NCBI GenBank assembly: GCA_036397095.1
Contig: DASWJQ010000108.1
Span: forward strand, 1-64,000
DNA from: DASWJQ01 sp036397095
GTDB lineage: Bacteria > Chloroflexota > Anaerolineae > Anaerolineales > E44-bin32
Length of the DNA stretch: 64,000 bases
Reading direction: 5' to 3'
Shown here: piece by piece, positions 26,349 through 34,414 of the stretch
Numbering within the stretch: position 1 is the first letter of the stretch
How the letters are laid out: the number at the start of each line of letters is the position of its first letter
Position numbers and translations under genes: made by a program
Notes under the pieces: model-generated
Told to the model about the DNA's origin: nothing
The model's input: the letters and a program-made list of their open reading frames with translations, nothing else
The model's database searches: none

Positions 26349-27035
26349 ATGAGCGGCCAGCTGATCCTGCTCGTCGACGACGAGGCCCACATCCTCGAGT
26401 TGTGCCGGCTCTACCTGGAGCGCGACGGGTTCCAGGTGCTGGCGGCCCAAGACGGCGCCGCCGGCTTGGCGCTCTACCAAGACAAGCACCCCGATTTTCT
26501 CGTGCTCGACTTGATGCTGCCCGAGGTCGACGGCTTCGAAGTGTGCCGGCGCATCCGGGCGCAGTCAAGCGTTCCCATCCTTATGTTGACGGCGCGCGAT
26601 GACGACGTCGACAAGATCGTCGGTCTGGAACTCGGGGCCGACGACTATCTGACCAAGCCATTTAACCCGCGAGAACTGGTCGCCCGTATTAAGACCATCC
26701 TGCGCCGCAGCCAGAGTCAGCCGGCCGCAGACGACGGGGAAGAGCCGCGGATGGTCGGGGATGTGCGCCTCGATCCACTGCGGCGGGAGGTAGAGGTCGG
26801 AGGGAAATCGGTTGACCTGCGCACCAAGGAGTTCGATCTGCTGCGGGCGTTCCTCGACCACCCGGGCATCGTGTTGACTCGCGAGAAGTTGCTCGAACTG
26901 GTCTGGGGCTACGATTATTATGGGCAAACGCGCACCGTTGACGTGCACGTTGCTCACCTGCGCAAGCATCTGGCCGGCTCGGCCAATGTTCGCCTAGAAA
27001 CGGTGACCGGCGTCGGCTACAAGCTGGTCGCCTGA
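26349..27035 (+). CDS. OmpR/PhoB-family response regulator
   Basis: A 228-residue two-component regulator. The receiver domain (1-120) has the acidic pair D10/D11, phosphoacceptor D54 (VLDLMLPEVDGF), T81 and K103 (LTKPF). The C-terminal winged-helix domain shows DPLRREVEVGG, LRTKEFDLLRAFLDHPG, ELVWGYDYYGQTRTVDVHV and ETVTGVGYKL. It is directly followed by its histidine kinase 4 bases later. No target can be read from the sequence. Confidence 0.95.
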   Translation: MSGQLILLVDDEAHILELCRLYLERDGFQVLAAQDGAAGLALYQDKHPDFLVLDLMLPEVDGFEVCRRIRAQSSVPILMLTARDDDVDKIVGLELGADDYLTKPFNPRELVARIKTILRRSQSQPAADDGEEPRMVGDVRLDPLRREVEVGGKSVDLRTKEFDLLRAFLDHPGIVLTREKLLELVWGYDYYGQTRTVDVHVAHLRKHLAGSANVRLETVTGVGYKLVA

Positions 27036-27039
27036 CTTG

Positions 27040-28464
27040 ATGCTGCGCTCCTTGCACTTGCGCCTGTTGCTTTCCCACCTGCTGGTTGGCGGGCTGGTCC
27101 TCTTGCTCCTGGGTGTCAGCTTCCTGGTGCTGGTCAGCGGCGAGCGAACCGCTGACCGCCTGGTTTTCGAGCGACTCGACACGATCGCTCGCGTCGCCAC
27201 GGCGCAGGAACGGCTCCGTGCTTCGACCGACGACGTGCCGATCCAACGGCTACTTCCCATTCTGGGCCGCGTGATTGGCGCCCAGGCGTTGCTGGTCAAC
27301 GAACGCGGTCAACCAACGTTGGATCCGGCCAGCGGCACACCGTTGCCCCCGCTGGCGACCGTCGTGGAGGCGCTGGAAGCGCCCGAACAAGCGGCCGCCT
27401 TCACTGCCGACGACGGCTCCCGCTGGTTGGTGGTTGCTCGTGAATTGGGACCTAGACGCACGCTGGTCGTCCTGGCGCCCCGGCCTACGATCCGCACACT
27501 GGCCCTGATTCTGCAGGACACCGTCGGTCCTCTGTGGCAGGCCGGATTGGTGGCATTGCTGGCCTCCGTGGTGCTGGCCGCCTTGCTGGCCCGCTGGATT
27601 GCGGCACCGCTGCAGCGGGCCGCTGCCGCCGCCGGCCGGGTGGCAGCCGGCGATTACGAGCAGCGCCTCGATCCCGCCGGCCCCGAAGAAACACGCCGAT
27701 TGGCTGGCGCTTTCAACCAGATGGTCCAGCAGGTCCGCCTCAGTCGGCAAGCGCAGCGCGACTTCGTTGCCAACGTTTCCCATGAACTTAAGACCCCTTT
27801 GACCTCGATCCAGGGGTTCGGCCAGGCGATCGCCGATGGCACGGCGCGAGGCGGCGAATCGCTGGAGCGGGCGGGGCAGGTCATCGTCCAGGAGGCGGCC
27901 AGGCTTGGGCGTCTGGTGGATGATCTGCTGGCCCTGACGCGCTTCGACGCGGGTCAGGCCATGATCGATCGGAGGTTGATCGATCCGGCCACAGTCCTGG
28001 CGGCGGCGCACGAACGCATGCAGATTGCCGCCGCCGAACAGGGCGTGGAGCTTAGCCTGACAGCCAAGCCGCTGCCCCCCTTGCCGGCCGACCCCGACCG
28101 TTTGCTGCAGGTCATGACCAACCTGATCGCAAACGCCATCCAGCACACAGCCCGCGGCGGGCGGATTCTGGTAGCTGGCCAGGCCGATGCCGAATGGCTG
28201 CGGCTGACCGTCGAGGACAACGGACCGGGGATCGCCCCCGAGCATCTGCCGCGCATCTTCGAGCGTTTCTACCGGGCAGACCCAGCCCGGCCGGCGGCAG
28301 CCGGCCGCGGGTCGGGCCTGGGGCTGGCCATCGCCGAAGAGATCGTTCGTGCCCACGGTGGACGGGTTGACGTCTGGAGCCAACCGGGTGTCGGCAGCCG
28401 CTTTACGGTGGTGCTGCCGTTGGCGCCGGAGGCGGCCTCCACGATCTCGGCCAGACGCCGGTGA
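27040..28464 (+). CDS. Membrane sensor histidine kinase
   Basis: A 474-residue HAMP-type sensor kinase paired with the preceding regulator. One membrane helix lies at about 9-32, an extracytoplasmic sensor at about 33-160, a second helix at about 168-185, then HAMP. The HisKA box has H248 (NVSHELKTPL); ATP-binding boxes are NLIANAIQHTA, DNGPGIAPEHLPRIFERFY and GSGLGLAIAEEI. ATG at 27040 is preferred to the TTG at 27037. The periplasmic domain has no recognisable ligand fold. Confidence 0.93.
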   Translation: MLRSLHLRLLLSHLLVGGLVLLLLGVSFLVLVSGERTADRLVFERLDTIARVATAQERLRASTDDVPIQRLLPILGRVIGAQALLVNERGQPTLDPASGTPLPPLATVVEALEAPEQAAAFTADDGSRWLVVARELGPRRTLVVLAPRPTIRTLALILQDTVGPLWQAGLVALLASVVLAALLARWIAAPLQRAAAAAGRVAAGDYEQRLDPAGPEETRRLAGAFNQMVQQVRLSRQAQRDFVANVSHELKTPLTSIQGFGQAIADGTARGGESLERAGQVIVQEAARLGRLVDDLLALTRFDAGQAMIDRRLIDPATVLAAAHERMQIAAAEQGVELSLTAKPLPPLPADPDRLLQVMTNLIANAIQHTARGGRILVAGQADAEWLRLTVEDNGPGIAPEHLPRIFERFYRADPARPAAAGRGSGLGLAIAEEIVRAHGGRVDVWSQPGVGSRFTVVLPLAPEAASTISARRR

Positions 28465-28470
28465 TATAAT
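28465..28470 (+). promoter_or_regulatory. -10 box for the secreted metallopeptidase gene
   Basis: TATAAT in the context GATATAATCCGCCG starts immediately after the kinase stop and lies 32 bases before the next start. It suggests the peptidase has its own promoter. The -35 is weak. Confidence 0.45.
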
Positions 28471-28501
28471 CCGCCGATCTTTTCGCCGCCAGGAGGATTG
28501 G

Positions 28502-30538
28502 ATGGAAGCCGAAAGCCGGCCAGGCTGGCTTTGGTTGGTGCTGGCCCTGATCGTCACGTTGTTTTGCTGTCTGTGTGTGCTTGTCATTGTTGGCGGCGCC
28601 TCGTTCCTGGTAGTTCGGTCTGCCGACGGCGGAATGGATCCATCGCCCGTTCAAGAAGAGACCCAGTCTGTGCCGACGCCGGTGCGGCCGCCGGATGGCA
28701 GCAACCAGATCCCGGACGAGGCCTTCGAAACGCTCCAGGCCTTACGCGACACGTTCGTGCCGATTGCCGATCCGATCGACTTGGCCCAGCGCCTGACCGG
28801 TCTACCCGAGATCTCCCGCACTGTCAGCGACAGCGCCGAGCCGATCGAAACCGGTGCGATTAAGACCTTCTGGGCGTCCGATGTCGACACCAATGAGAAT
28901 TTCCAACTGGACGCCGAGCTGACATATGCCACCGATCACGTCTACTTCTGGGTTGAACAGGGGGTTGACGTCAATCTCAACGAAGTCCGCGATCTGGTGG
29001 ACACTTTCGAGGATGAGATCTACCCGACCAATCGAGCGTTCTTCGGTTCGGAGTGGAGCCCCGGCGTTGATGGGGACGAGCATTTGTACATCCTTTTTGC
29101 CCGCGGCCTGGGGTTTTCGATCGCCGGCTATTTCGCCTCGAATGACTCCTATCCGCCGGCCGTGCATGAATTCTCCAACGGCCATGAAATGTTCTATCTC
29201 AGCGCCGACAATCTTGATCTGACCGATGAGTTCACCTACGGCGTGTTGGCCCATGAGTTCCAGCACATGATCCACTGGAACCTGGACCGCAACGAAGAGA
29301 CCTGGATGAACGAAGGTTTCGCCGAAGTGGCCGCCCTGCTCAACGAATACGACGTAGGCGGTTTCGACTTTGCCTACGCCAGCCGCCCCGACCAGATTCT
29401 GACCTACTGGCCGTCTGAGCCGGGGACGGCCGGGGGGCACTACGGTCAGGCGTTCCTGTTCTTGGCCTATTACCTGCAGCGGTTCGGACCGGAAGCAACC
29501 CAGGCCCTGGTCGCCAATCCGGAGAATGGGCTCGACTCGATCGATGGCGCCCTGGCCGAGTTGGGTGAACTGGACGAGAACACGGGAGCCCTGCTGACAG
29601 CCGATGATGTTTATCGTGACTGGGCGGTGGCGATGGTGCTGCAAGAGCCGGCGCACGCCGACGGTCGTTATGCCATCAGCATCTACAATGGTGCGCCCCG
29701 CGCCAACCTGAGTGACGAATTCACCTCTTGTCCGGTGTCGCCGGAGCAGCGGGCCGTCTTCCCCTACGGGGTTGACTACGTTCGCATCCGCTGCGATGCG
29801 CCGCACCGGGTGGTGTTCGAAGGGGCCAACCTGACCCAGGTGGTGCCGGCGGATCCTCATTCCGGCGATTACGCATTCTGGTCCAACCGTGGCGACGAGT
29901 CCGACATGACGTTGACCCGGGCCTTCGACCTGACCGGGGCAAGTGGCGACGTGGTCCTGGACTACTGGGTTTGGTACGACATCGAAGAGGGTTGGGACTA
30001 CCTGTATCTCGAGGTGTCGGCCGATGGCGGAGAGACCTGGGAAATCCTGAGGACACCGTCGGGCACGGACGACGATCCGTCCGGCAATTCGTTCGGTTGG
30101 GCGTACACGGCCACCAGCGGCGGGAGCTCCCGGGCCGAATGGATCCAGGAGTCGATCGATCTTTCCGACTATGCCGGCCAGGAGATCTTGCTGCGTTTCG
30201 AGTATGTGACCGATGCCGCCGTCAACGGCGAAGGTCTGCTGCTTGACGATGTGTCGATTGACGCCATCGGCTACGCCGAGGATTTCGAAGACGGCGAAGG
30301 TGATTGGCAAGCCGCCGGCTTCGCCCGGATCTACAACCGGCTGCCGCAGACGTACCGGTTGGCGTTGATCGAGCGCGGGGATGATCTGCGGGTGACCGAG
30401 GTGCCGTTGAGCGAGGATGGCCGGGCAGTGGTCGATCTGCCCTTCGGCGCGTCGGTTGACGAGTTCACGCTGGTCATCATCAACACCGCCCGCCACACCT
30501 GGCAGGCGGCACCCTACACCCTGACTATCGAACCCTGA
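28502..30538 (+). CDS. Membrane-anchored extracellular zinc metallopeptidase (gluzincin type)
   Basis: A 678-residue exported protein. An N-terminal hydrophobic anchor spans about 9-38, followed by a Pro-rich linker. The peptidase domain has H251-E-F-Q-H255 and a downstream NEGFAE glutamate (E271), as in hyicolysin (M30)-like and immune-inhibitor-A-like peptidases. The C-terminal half holds a MAM/jelly-roll-like module with DLTGASGDVVLDYWVWYDIE and an LLLDDVSIDAI motif typical of immune inhibitor A extensions. AGGAGG precedes the ATG. It probably degrades extracellular protein. The family boundary (M30 versus M6) is uncertain. Confidence 0.85.
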   Translation: MEAESRPGWLWLVLALIVTLFCCLCVLVIVGGASFLVVRSADGGMDPSPVQEETQSVPTPVRPPDGSNQIPDEAFETLQALRDTFVPIADPIDLAQRLTGLPEISRTVSDSAEPIETGAIKTFWASDVDTNENFQLDAELTYATDHVYFWVEQGVDVNLNEVRDLVDTFEDEIYPTNRAFFGSEWSPGVDGDEHLYILFARGLGFSIAGYFASNDSYPPAVHEFSNGHEMFYLSADNLDLTDEFTYGVLAHEFQHMIHWNLDRNEETWMNEGFAEVAALLNEYDVGGFDFAYASRPDQILTYWPSEPGTAGGHYGQAFLFLAYYLQRFGPEATQALVANPENGLDSIDGALAELGELDENTGALLTADDVYRDWAVAMVLQEPAHADGRYAISIYNGAPRANLSDEFTSCPVSPEQRAVFPYGVDYVRIRCDAPHRVVFEGANLTQVVPADPHSGDYAFWSNRGDESDMTLTRAFDLTGASGDVVLDYWVWYDIEEGWDYLYLEVSADGGETWEILRTPSGTDDDPSGNSFGWAYTATSGGSSRAEWIQESIDLSDYAGQEILLRFEYVTDAAVNGEGLLLDDVSIDAIGYAEDFEDGEGDWQAAGFARIYNRLPQTYRLALIERGDDLRVTEVPLSEDGRAVVDLPFGASVDEFTLVIINTARHTWQAAPYTLTIEP

Positions 30539-30566
30539 GTCTAGTGACTTTAGCGCAGTAGGCGAG

Positions 30567-30595
30567 AAAAGGGCTGCCCCACGGGGCACCCCTTT
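30567..30595 (+). terminator. Probable terminator after the metallopeptidase
   Basis: AAAAGGGCTGCCCC folds on GGGGCACCCCTTT with a two-base loop and a small mismatch, ending in TTT. It lies 29 bases after the stop codon. Confidence 0.6.
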
Positions 30596-30700
30596 CGATT
30601 CTCAACTGGTGCGCCCCAGGCAGAAGTTCAGCCAGACGTAGTCTCCGATGGGCGTAGATTCTTGAGTATCGCACCCAGACTGGGACAGAGCCGTGAACAA

Positions 30701-30730
30701 TGTAGGGACGTTGTATACAACGTCCCTACA
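30701..30730. repeat. Perfect 30-base palindrome (TGTAGGGACG type)
   Basis: TGTAGGGACGTTGTA is followed directly by its reverse complement with no loop. It is a member of the same GTAGGGRCG family as 36453-36477. No gene is visible in 30596-30829 around it. Confidence 0.75.
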
Positions 30731-30829
30731 CAGGCTACGCATTCATTGATCGCCGAGGATGAAAGAGGAATCCCGCAATCCCTGCGCGGTCCTTGCGTGT
30801 GCCCCCTGCGCTAACGGCAGAGTTTGGGC

Positions 30830-31045
30830 TCAGCCCTCGCCTTGTCGCATGGACTCCAACTCGGCTTCCAACTGGGCGCGCCGCATGCGGTACGCGTCAC
30901 TCATCTCATCCCGTAGGGAGCCAAGACGGCTGGTAGCCCGCTGGCGCAGTTGGTCACCGGAGGCCGGGGTAATCAGCAGGGCGACCACCGAGCCGGCCAA
31001 TGCGCCGCAAAAGGCGCCCGCGACGAAATTCATGAATCGGCGCAT
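30830..31045 (-). CDS. YtxH-like small membrane protein
   Basis: A 71-residue protein with one N-terminal membrane helix containing Gly/Ala small-residue spacing (GAFCGALAGSVVALLITP), then the ASGDQLRQR turn and a charged amphipathic helix. This is the YtxH / general-stress-like small membrane protein pattern. AGGAGGTGA precedes the ATG, an almost perfect ribosome-binding site, so it is likely well expressed. Its function is unknown in the family. Confidence 0.8.
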   Translation of the reverse strand: MRRFMNFVAGAFCGALAGSVVALLITPASGDQLRQRATSRLGSLRDEMSDAYRMRRAQLEAELESMRQGEG

Positions 31046-31120
31046 AGTTCACCTCCTCTTTCCCTTCCATTATCCCATAGGTCGCGCCTGGGCCTGACTG
31101 TGACAGGTCATGGCCTGGGG

Positions 31121-31126
31121 TACACT
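31121..31126 (+). promoter_or_regulatory. -10 box for the selenoprotein gene
   Basis: TACACT in GGGTACACTCG, 28 bases before the GTG start. GTGACA lies 15 bases upstream as a tentative -35. Confidence 0.35.
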
Positions 31127-31153
31127 CGGGGCAACGAGCTATAGGAGGCAGAC

Positions 31154-31405
31154 GTGTTGATCAGCATCGCGATTGAATACTGCGCGGTTTGACACTACGC
31201 CGACAGAGCCATCGGTCGGATGGCAGAGCTATTGAAGGCGTACGAAACAAAGATCGAGAAGATTGCACTAGTTCCCTCGGAAGGCGGCCGCTTCGAGGTG
31301 ACGGTCAATGGACAACTTCTATACTCGAAGCTTGAGACCGGTCGACACCTGGAAGACGGAGAGATCGTCGAAATCGTTGGCCGCCACCTGGACGAGCAGG
31401 GCTGA
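31154..31405 (+). CDS. SelW-like selenoprotein (Rdx family) with in-frame UGA
   Basis: The frame starts at GTG 31154 (AGGAGG 5 bases upstream), reads IEYCAV, meets TGA at 31190-31192 and continues without interruption to the stop at 31403-31405. With UGA read as selenocysteine (residue 13) the 83-residue product has the redox motif C10-A-V-U13 at the end of the first strand, exactly where SelW/SelT/SelH-type thioredoxin-fold proteins carry CxxU or CxxC. The downstream ALVPSEGGRFEVTVNGQLLY and SKLETGRH are family hallmarks. A 6-bp stem with a GGUCG loop 15 bases after the UGA fits a bacterial SECIS element. Ordinary gene calling would start at ATG 31220 and lose the active site. It is a likely thiol oxidoreductase. 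Confidence 0.88.
31190..31192 (+). other. UGA selenocysteine codon
   Basis: An in-frame TGA at codon 13 of the SelW-like gene, aligned with the second redox residue of the CxxU motif. Confidence 0.85.
31208..31224 (+). promoter_or_regulatory. Candidate bacterial SECIS stem-loop
   Basis: GCCATC pairs with GATGGC around the loop GGTCG, starting 15 bases after the UGA. Bacterial SECIS hairpins sit at about this distance and need G in the first loop positions, which is met. Confidence 0.7.
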
Positions 31406-31447
31406 GTTGGCCGCTTCAAGGGCCGCCCACTTGTAGTCGGGAGCACC

Positions 31448-31897
31448 ATGCGGGTATTGCTGCAGCGGGTGCAAGCCGGCCGCGTCTCGGTCACGGGTGA
31501 GATGATTGCCGCCATCGAAAAGGGCCTGGTCTTGCTCGTTGGTGTAGTGCACGGCGACGGGCCGGAACAAGCCAAGTGGCTGGCGGCCAAGTGCGCCGGC
31601 TTGCGGGTGTTCGAGGACGAAGCCGGCAAGATCAACCTGTCCGTGCTCGACATCGGTGGCCAGGCCCTGGTTGTATCCCAGTTCACGCTCTATGCCGATG
31701 TGCGCAAGGGCCGCCGGCCTAGCTTTACTGACGCCGCCGAGCCGGAATTGGCGGAACGACTGGTCGGGGAGTTCGCCCACGCGCTGGCGGCCGAGGGGGT
31801 CCCAACGCAAACCGGGCAATTCGCGGCCCACATGCTGGTGGAAATCCAAAATGATGGGCCGGTGACGATTCTGCTTGAGCGAAGCTCAGACTCCTAA
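31448..31897 (+). CDS. dtd: D-aminoacyl-tRNA deacylase
   Basis: A 149-residue DTD enzyme, dimeric, which removes D-amino acids (and glycine mischarged on tRNA-Ala) from tRNA. Family motifs SQFTLYADVRKGRRPSF (near 75-91) and NDGPVTILLE near the C-terminus are intact, as is the N-terminal MRVLLQRVQAGRVSV. It follows the selenoprotein gene by 42 bases on the same strand and may share its transcript. Confidence 0.96.
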   Translation: MRVLLQRVQAGRVSVTGEMIAAIEKGLVLLVGVVHGDGPEQAKWLAAKCAGLRVFEDEAGKINLSVLDIGGQALVVSQFTLYADVRKGRRPSFTDAAEPELAERLVGEFAHALAAEGVPTQTGQFAAHMLVEIQNDGPVTILLERSSDS

Positions 31898-31923
31898 AGC
31901 AATCAGATAGGGCTACACAAGAC

Positions 31924-31949
31924 AACAGCGCGCCGTGAGGGGCGCTGTT
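31924..31949 (+). terminator. Terminator after dtd
   Basis: AACAGCGC / GCGCTGTT, an 8-bp stem with a short T-run, 27 bases after dtd and 26 bases before the convergent gene end. It probably serves both directions. Confidence 0.65.
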
Positions 31950-31974
31950 TGGATTCGGTGAAGGCTGGGATGGG

Positions 31975-32721
31975 TCAGCCGGCACCGGCTTGGCCGACGA
32001 CAGGCAGCGGTGCAGCCTCCTCGGACGGGGCGGGCCGGCCGGCAATGACGAAGCCGGCGAACATCAACACTGCCGCGACCAATTCACCGACATACAGGTA
32101 GGAGCCGATGCCGAAGCGGGTGAGCGAAGAGGCGAATCCAATGGAGAGGGCGCCGGCGGCGATGAGCACGTTCCCGACGACCCGGTTGGGCATAACACGT
32201 TTACGCCAAAACAGGAATGACGACCAGAGTGCACCCCCAACCAGCGTGACCAGGCCGTAGATGTTGAAGAACGGCGTGGTCAGGCGCACGGTGGCGCCAT
32301 CGCTGATGGCCGGCATGATCTCCCGATATTGCTCGGAAATGGCCACGCCAGGTGTGAATGCTGCCTCGTTAAGATCAGGCATGATCTGCAGCATCATCAC
32401 GGTCGCGACCAGGCTGCCGACGACCAGGATGGCGGTGATCACGTGCACCCATCGCTTGCGGAACAACAGATAGACCGTGCCATGGCCGATCCAGCCGGCG
32501 TTGAGGGCGGCGCCGAAGAGGTACCAACTGAAGAAGACCCACCGGTTCCAATTCAGGGCCAGAAAGGCCTCGGCAAAGCTGCCGGTGCCGAACATCGCCA
32601 GGCCCAACCCCCAGAACAGGAAATGCGGCTTGCGGCGGATGGCGTATTTCTGCAACACCCAGATGGTGAAACCGGCCATGATGGCGGTCGAAAGGAACGG
32701 CAAGATCAGATTCAGGCTCAT
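31975..32721 (-). CDS. Seven-helix-type integral membrane protein of unknown function
   Basis: A 248-residue membrane protein with about seven hydrophobic segments and short charged loops. A periplasmic or cytoplasmic insert at about 115-150 carries NEAAFTPGVAISEQYREI. No transporter or enzyme motif is seen. It is downstream of a 57-residue single-helix protein and a MerR-like regulator on the same strand, so the three may form one operon (27-base gap). It could be a sensor-like or envelope protein; no function is proposed. Confidence 0.75.
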   Translation of the reverse strand: MSLNLILPFLSTAIMAGFTIWVLQKYAIRRKPHFLFWGLGLAMFGTGSFAEAFLALNWNRWVFFSWYLFGAALNAGWIGHGTVYLLFRKRWVHVITAILVVGSLVATVMMLQIMPDLNEAAFTPGVAISEQYREIMPAISDGATVRLTTPFFNIYGLVTLVGGALWSSFLFWRKRVMPNRVVGNVLIAAGALSIGFASSLTRFGIGSYLYVGELVAAVLMFAGFVIAGRPAPSEEAAPLPVVGQAGAG

Positions 32722-32748
32722 CTCTCTCTCCAGGGCTCGGCTACACGC

Positions 32749-32922
32749 TTATTGAAATGGGATGAAACCCAGCAGGATGCCGGCGGCGAAAACGATCAAA
32801 CCTACGGTAATGATCCCCAGTACGACCAGCAGGGCCGGCACGACGCGTTCAAAGAATGCCGAGTCGGCAGGCATGCGGTTGCTGCCGGGTCGGGGATCCG
32901 GCTTGTCGGGTTGATCGGTCAT
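32749..32922 (-). CDS. 57-residue single-helix membrane protein
   Basis: A short gene translated from an ATG that overlaps the stop of the MerR-like gene (ATGA). The product starts with a Pro/Asp-rich polar segment (MTDQPDKPDPRPGSN) and ends with one strong membrane helix (LLVVLGIITVGLIVFAAGIL). Overlap with the regulator and its composition support a real gene. The function is unknown; it could anchor or modulate the neighbouring membrane protein. Confidence 0.7.
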   Translation of the reverse strand: MTDQPDKPDPRPGSNRMPADSAFFERVVPALLVVLGIITVGLIVFAAGILLGFIPFQ

Positions 32923-33557
32923 TTGCTGCCTTCGGCCTGCTTGTAGGCGTCGACCACAGCCAATTGAAGTGCGTTCATCACCGGGTTAAGGCGGCGCAGC
33001 AGGCGCACGTTGTGTTCGGGCCGAACGGGTACCTCGGCGGGTAGCTCGAAGGTGGTCTCGACCAGGTTGTCGCGAAAGAACATGGCGATCTCCATGGCTT
33101 GTTTGAGATTTAGACCCGCTTGCTGTGCTGTGGCGGCGTACCCCTGGCCCAATTGGCCAACCTCGTGGAGCAGTTCGTCGCCGCCCTCTGGCAGGGATAC
33201 ATAACGCAGGACTAGGGCCAGCAAGCGACGGCCGAGCTCCCGCCCGCGCTGCCGGTCATGTTCGCCAAAGGCAGTCAACCAGGCCGGAGTGGTGCTGGCG
33301 CTGATCTGCGTGCGGGTGTTGGCCAATGCATGCTGGGCCCAGACGGTCGGCAGTTCGGCGCCCGTCGGTTGGCGTCCCTCGTCCGCCATCCGATCCAGGT
33401 CGGCAGCCGCAAAGCGCCGATGCCCCCCGGGCGTGACCATCGCCGGCAGATTGCCGTCGTCGGCCCAACGGCGGATCGTCGAAGGATGGACGCCGAGCCG
33501 TTCGGCGGCCTGAGTCGTTGTCAGCCAGTCTGGCTTAGGGAGAGAAGTGCCCTGCAT
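32919..33557 (-). CDS. MerR-type DNA-binding regulator with helical C-terminal domain
   Basis: A 212-residue protein. Residues about 10-60 form a MerR/excisionase-like winged helix (TTTQAAERLGVHPSTIRRWA, then VTPGGHRRFAAADLDRM). The C-terminal 130 residues are all-helical (LGRRLLALVLRYVS, GLNLKQAMEIAMFFRDNLVE) and may be a sensory globin-like or RsbR-N-like bundle; that likeness is my inference. The ATG at 33557 is chosen because the HTH begins just after it; a longer frame reads through the AT-rich promoter. It leads the operon with the two membrane proteins and may regulate itself. Confidence 0.8.
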   Translation of the reverse strand: MQGTSLPKPDWLTTTQAAERLGVHPSTIRRWADDGNLPAMVTPGGHRRFAAADLDRMADEGRQPTGAELPTVWAQHALANTRTQISASTTPAWLTAFGEHDRQRGRELGRRLLALVLRYVSLPEGGDELLHEVGQLGQGYAATAQQAGLNLKQAMEIAMFFRDNLVETTFELPAEVPVRPEHNVRLLRRLNPVMNALQLAVVDAYKQAEGSK

Positions 33558-33581
33558 TGGCGTTCCATACGGGATCGGGCC

Positions 33582-33605
33582 ATTATATCTATGTAAATAT
33601 ACACA
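33582..33605 (-). promoter_or_regulatory. AT-rich promoter/operator of the MerR-like gene
   Basis: A minus-strand TATAAT (33582-33587) lies next to an imperfect inverted repeat TGTGTA-TATT-TACATA (33590-33605), in an AT-rich patch unusual for this genome. It is a candidate autoregulatory operator about 25-50 bases before the start. Confidence 0.45.
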
Positions 33606-33640
33606 AATCTGTATCAACTGGCAAGGCAGGGCTGGGGAGG

Positions 33641-34414
33641 TTACAGGGGCAGTACGGCCGAGGGGTCGAGCCACAAGATAAAGTCGAGCTGTATGCCATC
33701 GGCGCCGGCGTCGAGCATTGCGTGCGCGGACTGCCGGTCCCCGATCCCGCCGGCGGCAATCAAGGGCAAAGAGACGTACGCCCGCAGCCGCGCAAGTTTG
33801 GCCAACATCAGCGGCAGCATGGCCGGTCCATAGAGGCGGCCGCCAAACGGGCCTTCGGGCCGCGCCACGCGGCCGTGCGCTGGTCCGAAGGAGAGCGCTC
33901 GACAGCCGGCTTCGGCCGCCTCCAAGAACAGATCGTCGGGCTCGTCCAGACCCAGGCGCACCACCACCGGCAGCTCGGCCGACTGGCTGAGGCGGCCGAC
34001 CACCTGCAGCAGCGCCGGGCCCGGCCTCTCGAGGCCGATTTCGATGGCGGCAACGTGCTCGTGCGCTTCCGTTTCAAGGATCATCGTCTCCAATTCGGCC
34101 GGATCCCCGATCAGGTGGACGATGCGCGGCAGCGGGGGATTGGCGGGCGGCGGTTTGCGCAGCCCGGCTGTCAACCCGGGATTGGGCAGGCCGCTATGGA
34201 GCACGAAGCCGCCAGCGGTCTCAGCAACGCCGGCGTTGGCTGCCGGCGACCGCCGGTGGTGCGACAGCGGATTGGTGATAAATGCCCCCAAGTGCCGGAG
34301 TTCCAGCCAGCCGTCGGCCTCGTTGTGCCAACCGAGGGTGCCGGCCGCGTTCATGACCGGCGGATCGACCTCCAGCTCGCGCTTGCCGCTCGAAAGAAGC
34401 AGTGGCTTAGCCAC
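33641..34414 (-). CDS. Divergent dihydroorotate-dehydrogenase-like protein
   Basis: A 257-residue TIM-barrel flavoprotein-like protein of the PyrD type 1B family. Seen: ELEVDPPVMNAAGTLGW at the start, SLPLIAAGGIGDRQSAHAML and GADGIQLDF phosphate/FMN-binding segments at the end. The NxSCPN substrate motif of true PyrD is replaced by IEIGLERPG, so orotate chemistry is doubtful. The start is GTG at 34414 (GGTGAG upstream), overlapping the PyrK-like gene by 8 bases. It forms an operon with that gene and may be a repurposed electron-transfer pair. Confidence 0.75.
   Translation of the reverse strand: MAKPLLLSSGKRELEVDPPVMNAAGTLGWHNEADGWLELRHLGAFITNPLSHHRRSPAANAGVAETAGGFVLHSGLPNPGLTAGLRKPPPANPPLPRIVHLIGDPAELETMILETEAHEHVAAIEIGLERPGPALLQVVGRLSQSAELPVVVRLGLDEPDDLFLEAAEAGCRALSFGPAHGRVARPEGPFGGRLYGPAMLPLMLAKLARLRAYVSLPLIAAGGIGDRQSAHAMLDAGADGIQLDFILWLDPSAVLPL

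Noticed and set aside
28802..30589. 595-residue open frame antisense to the secreted metallopeptidase
   Set aside because: The plus strand has HEFQH, a signal anchor and a ribosome-binding site; the antisense frame has none of these.
31220..31405. 61-residue protein starting at ATG 31220
   Set aside because: It is the truncated tail of the selenoprotein; the real start is GTG 31154 with UGA read as selenocysteine.
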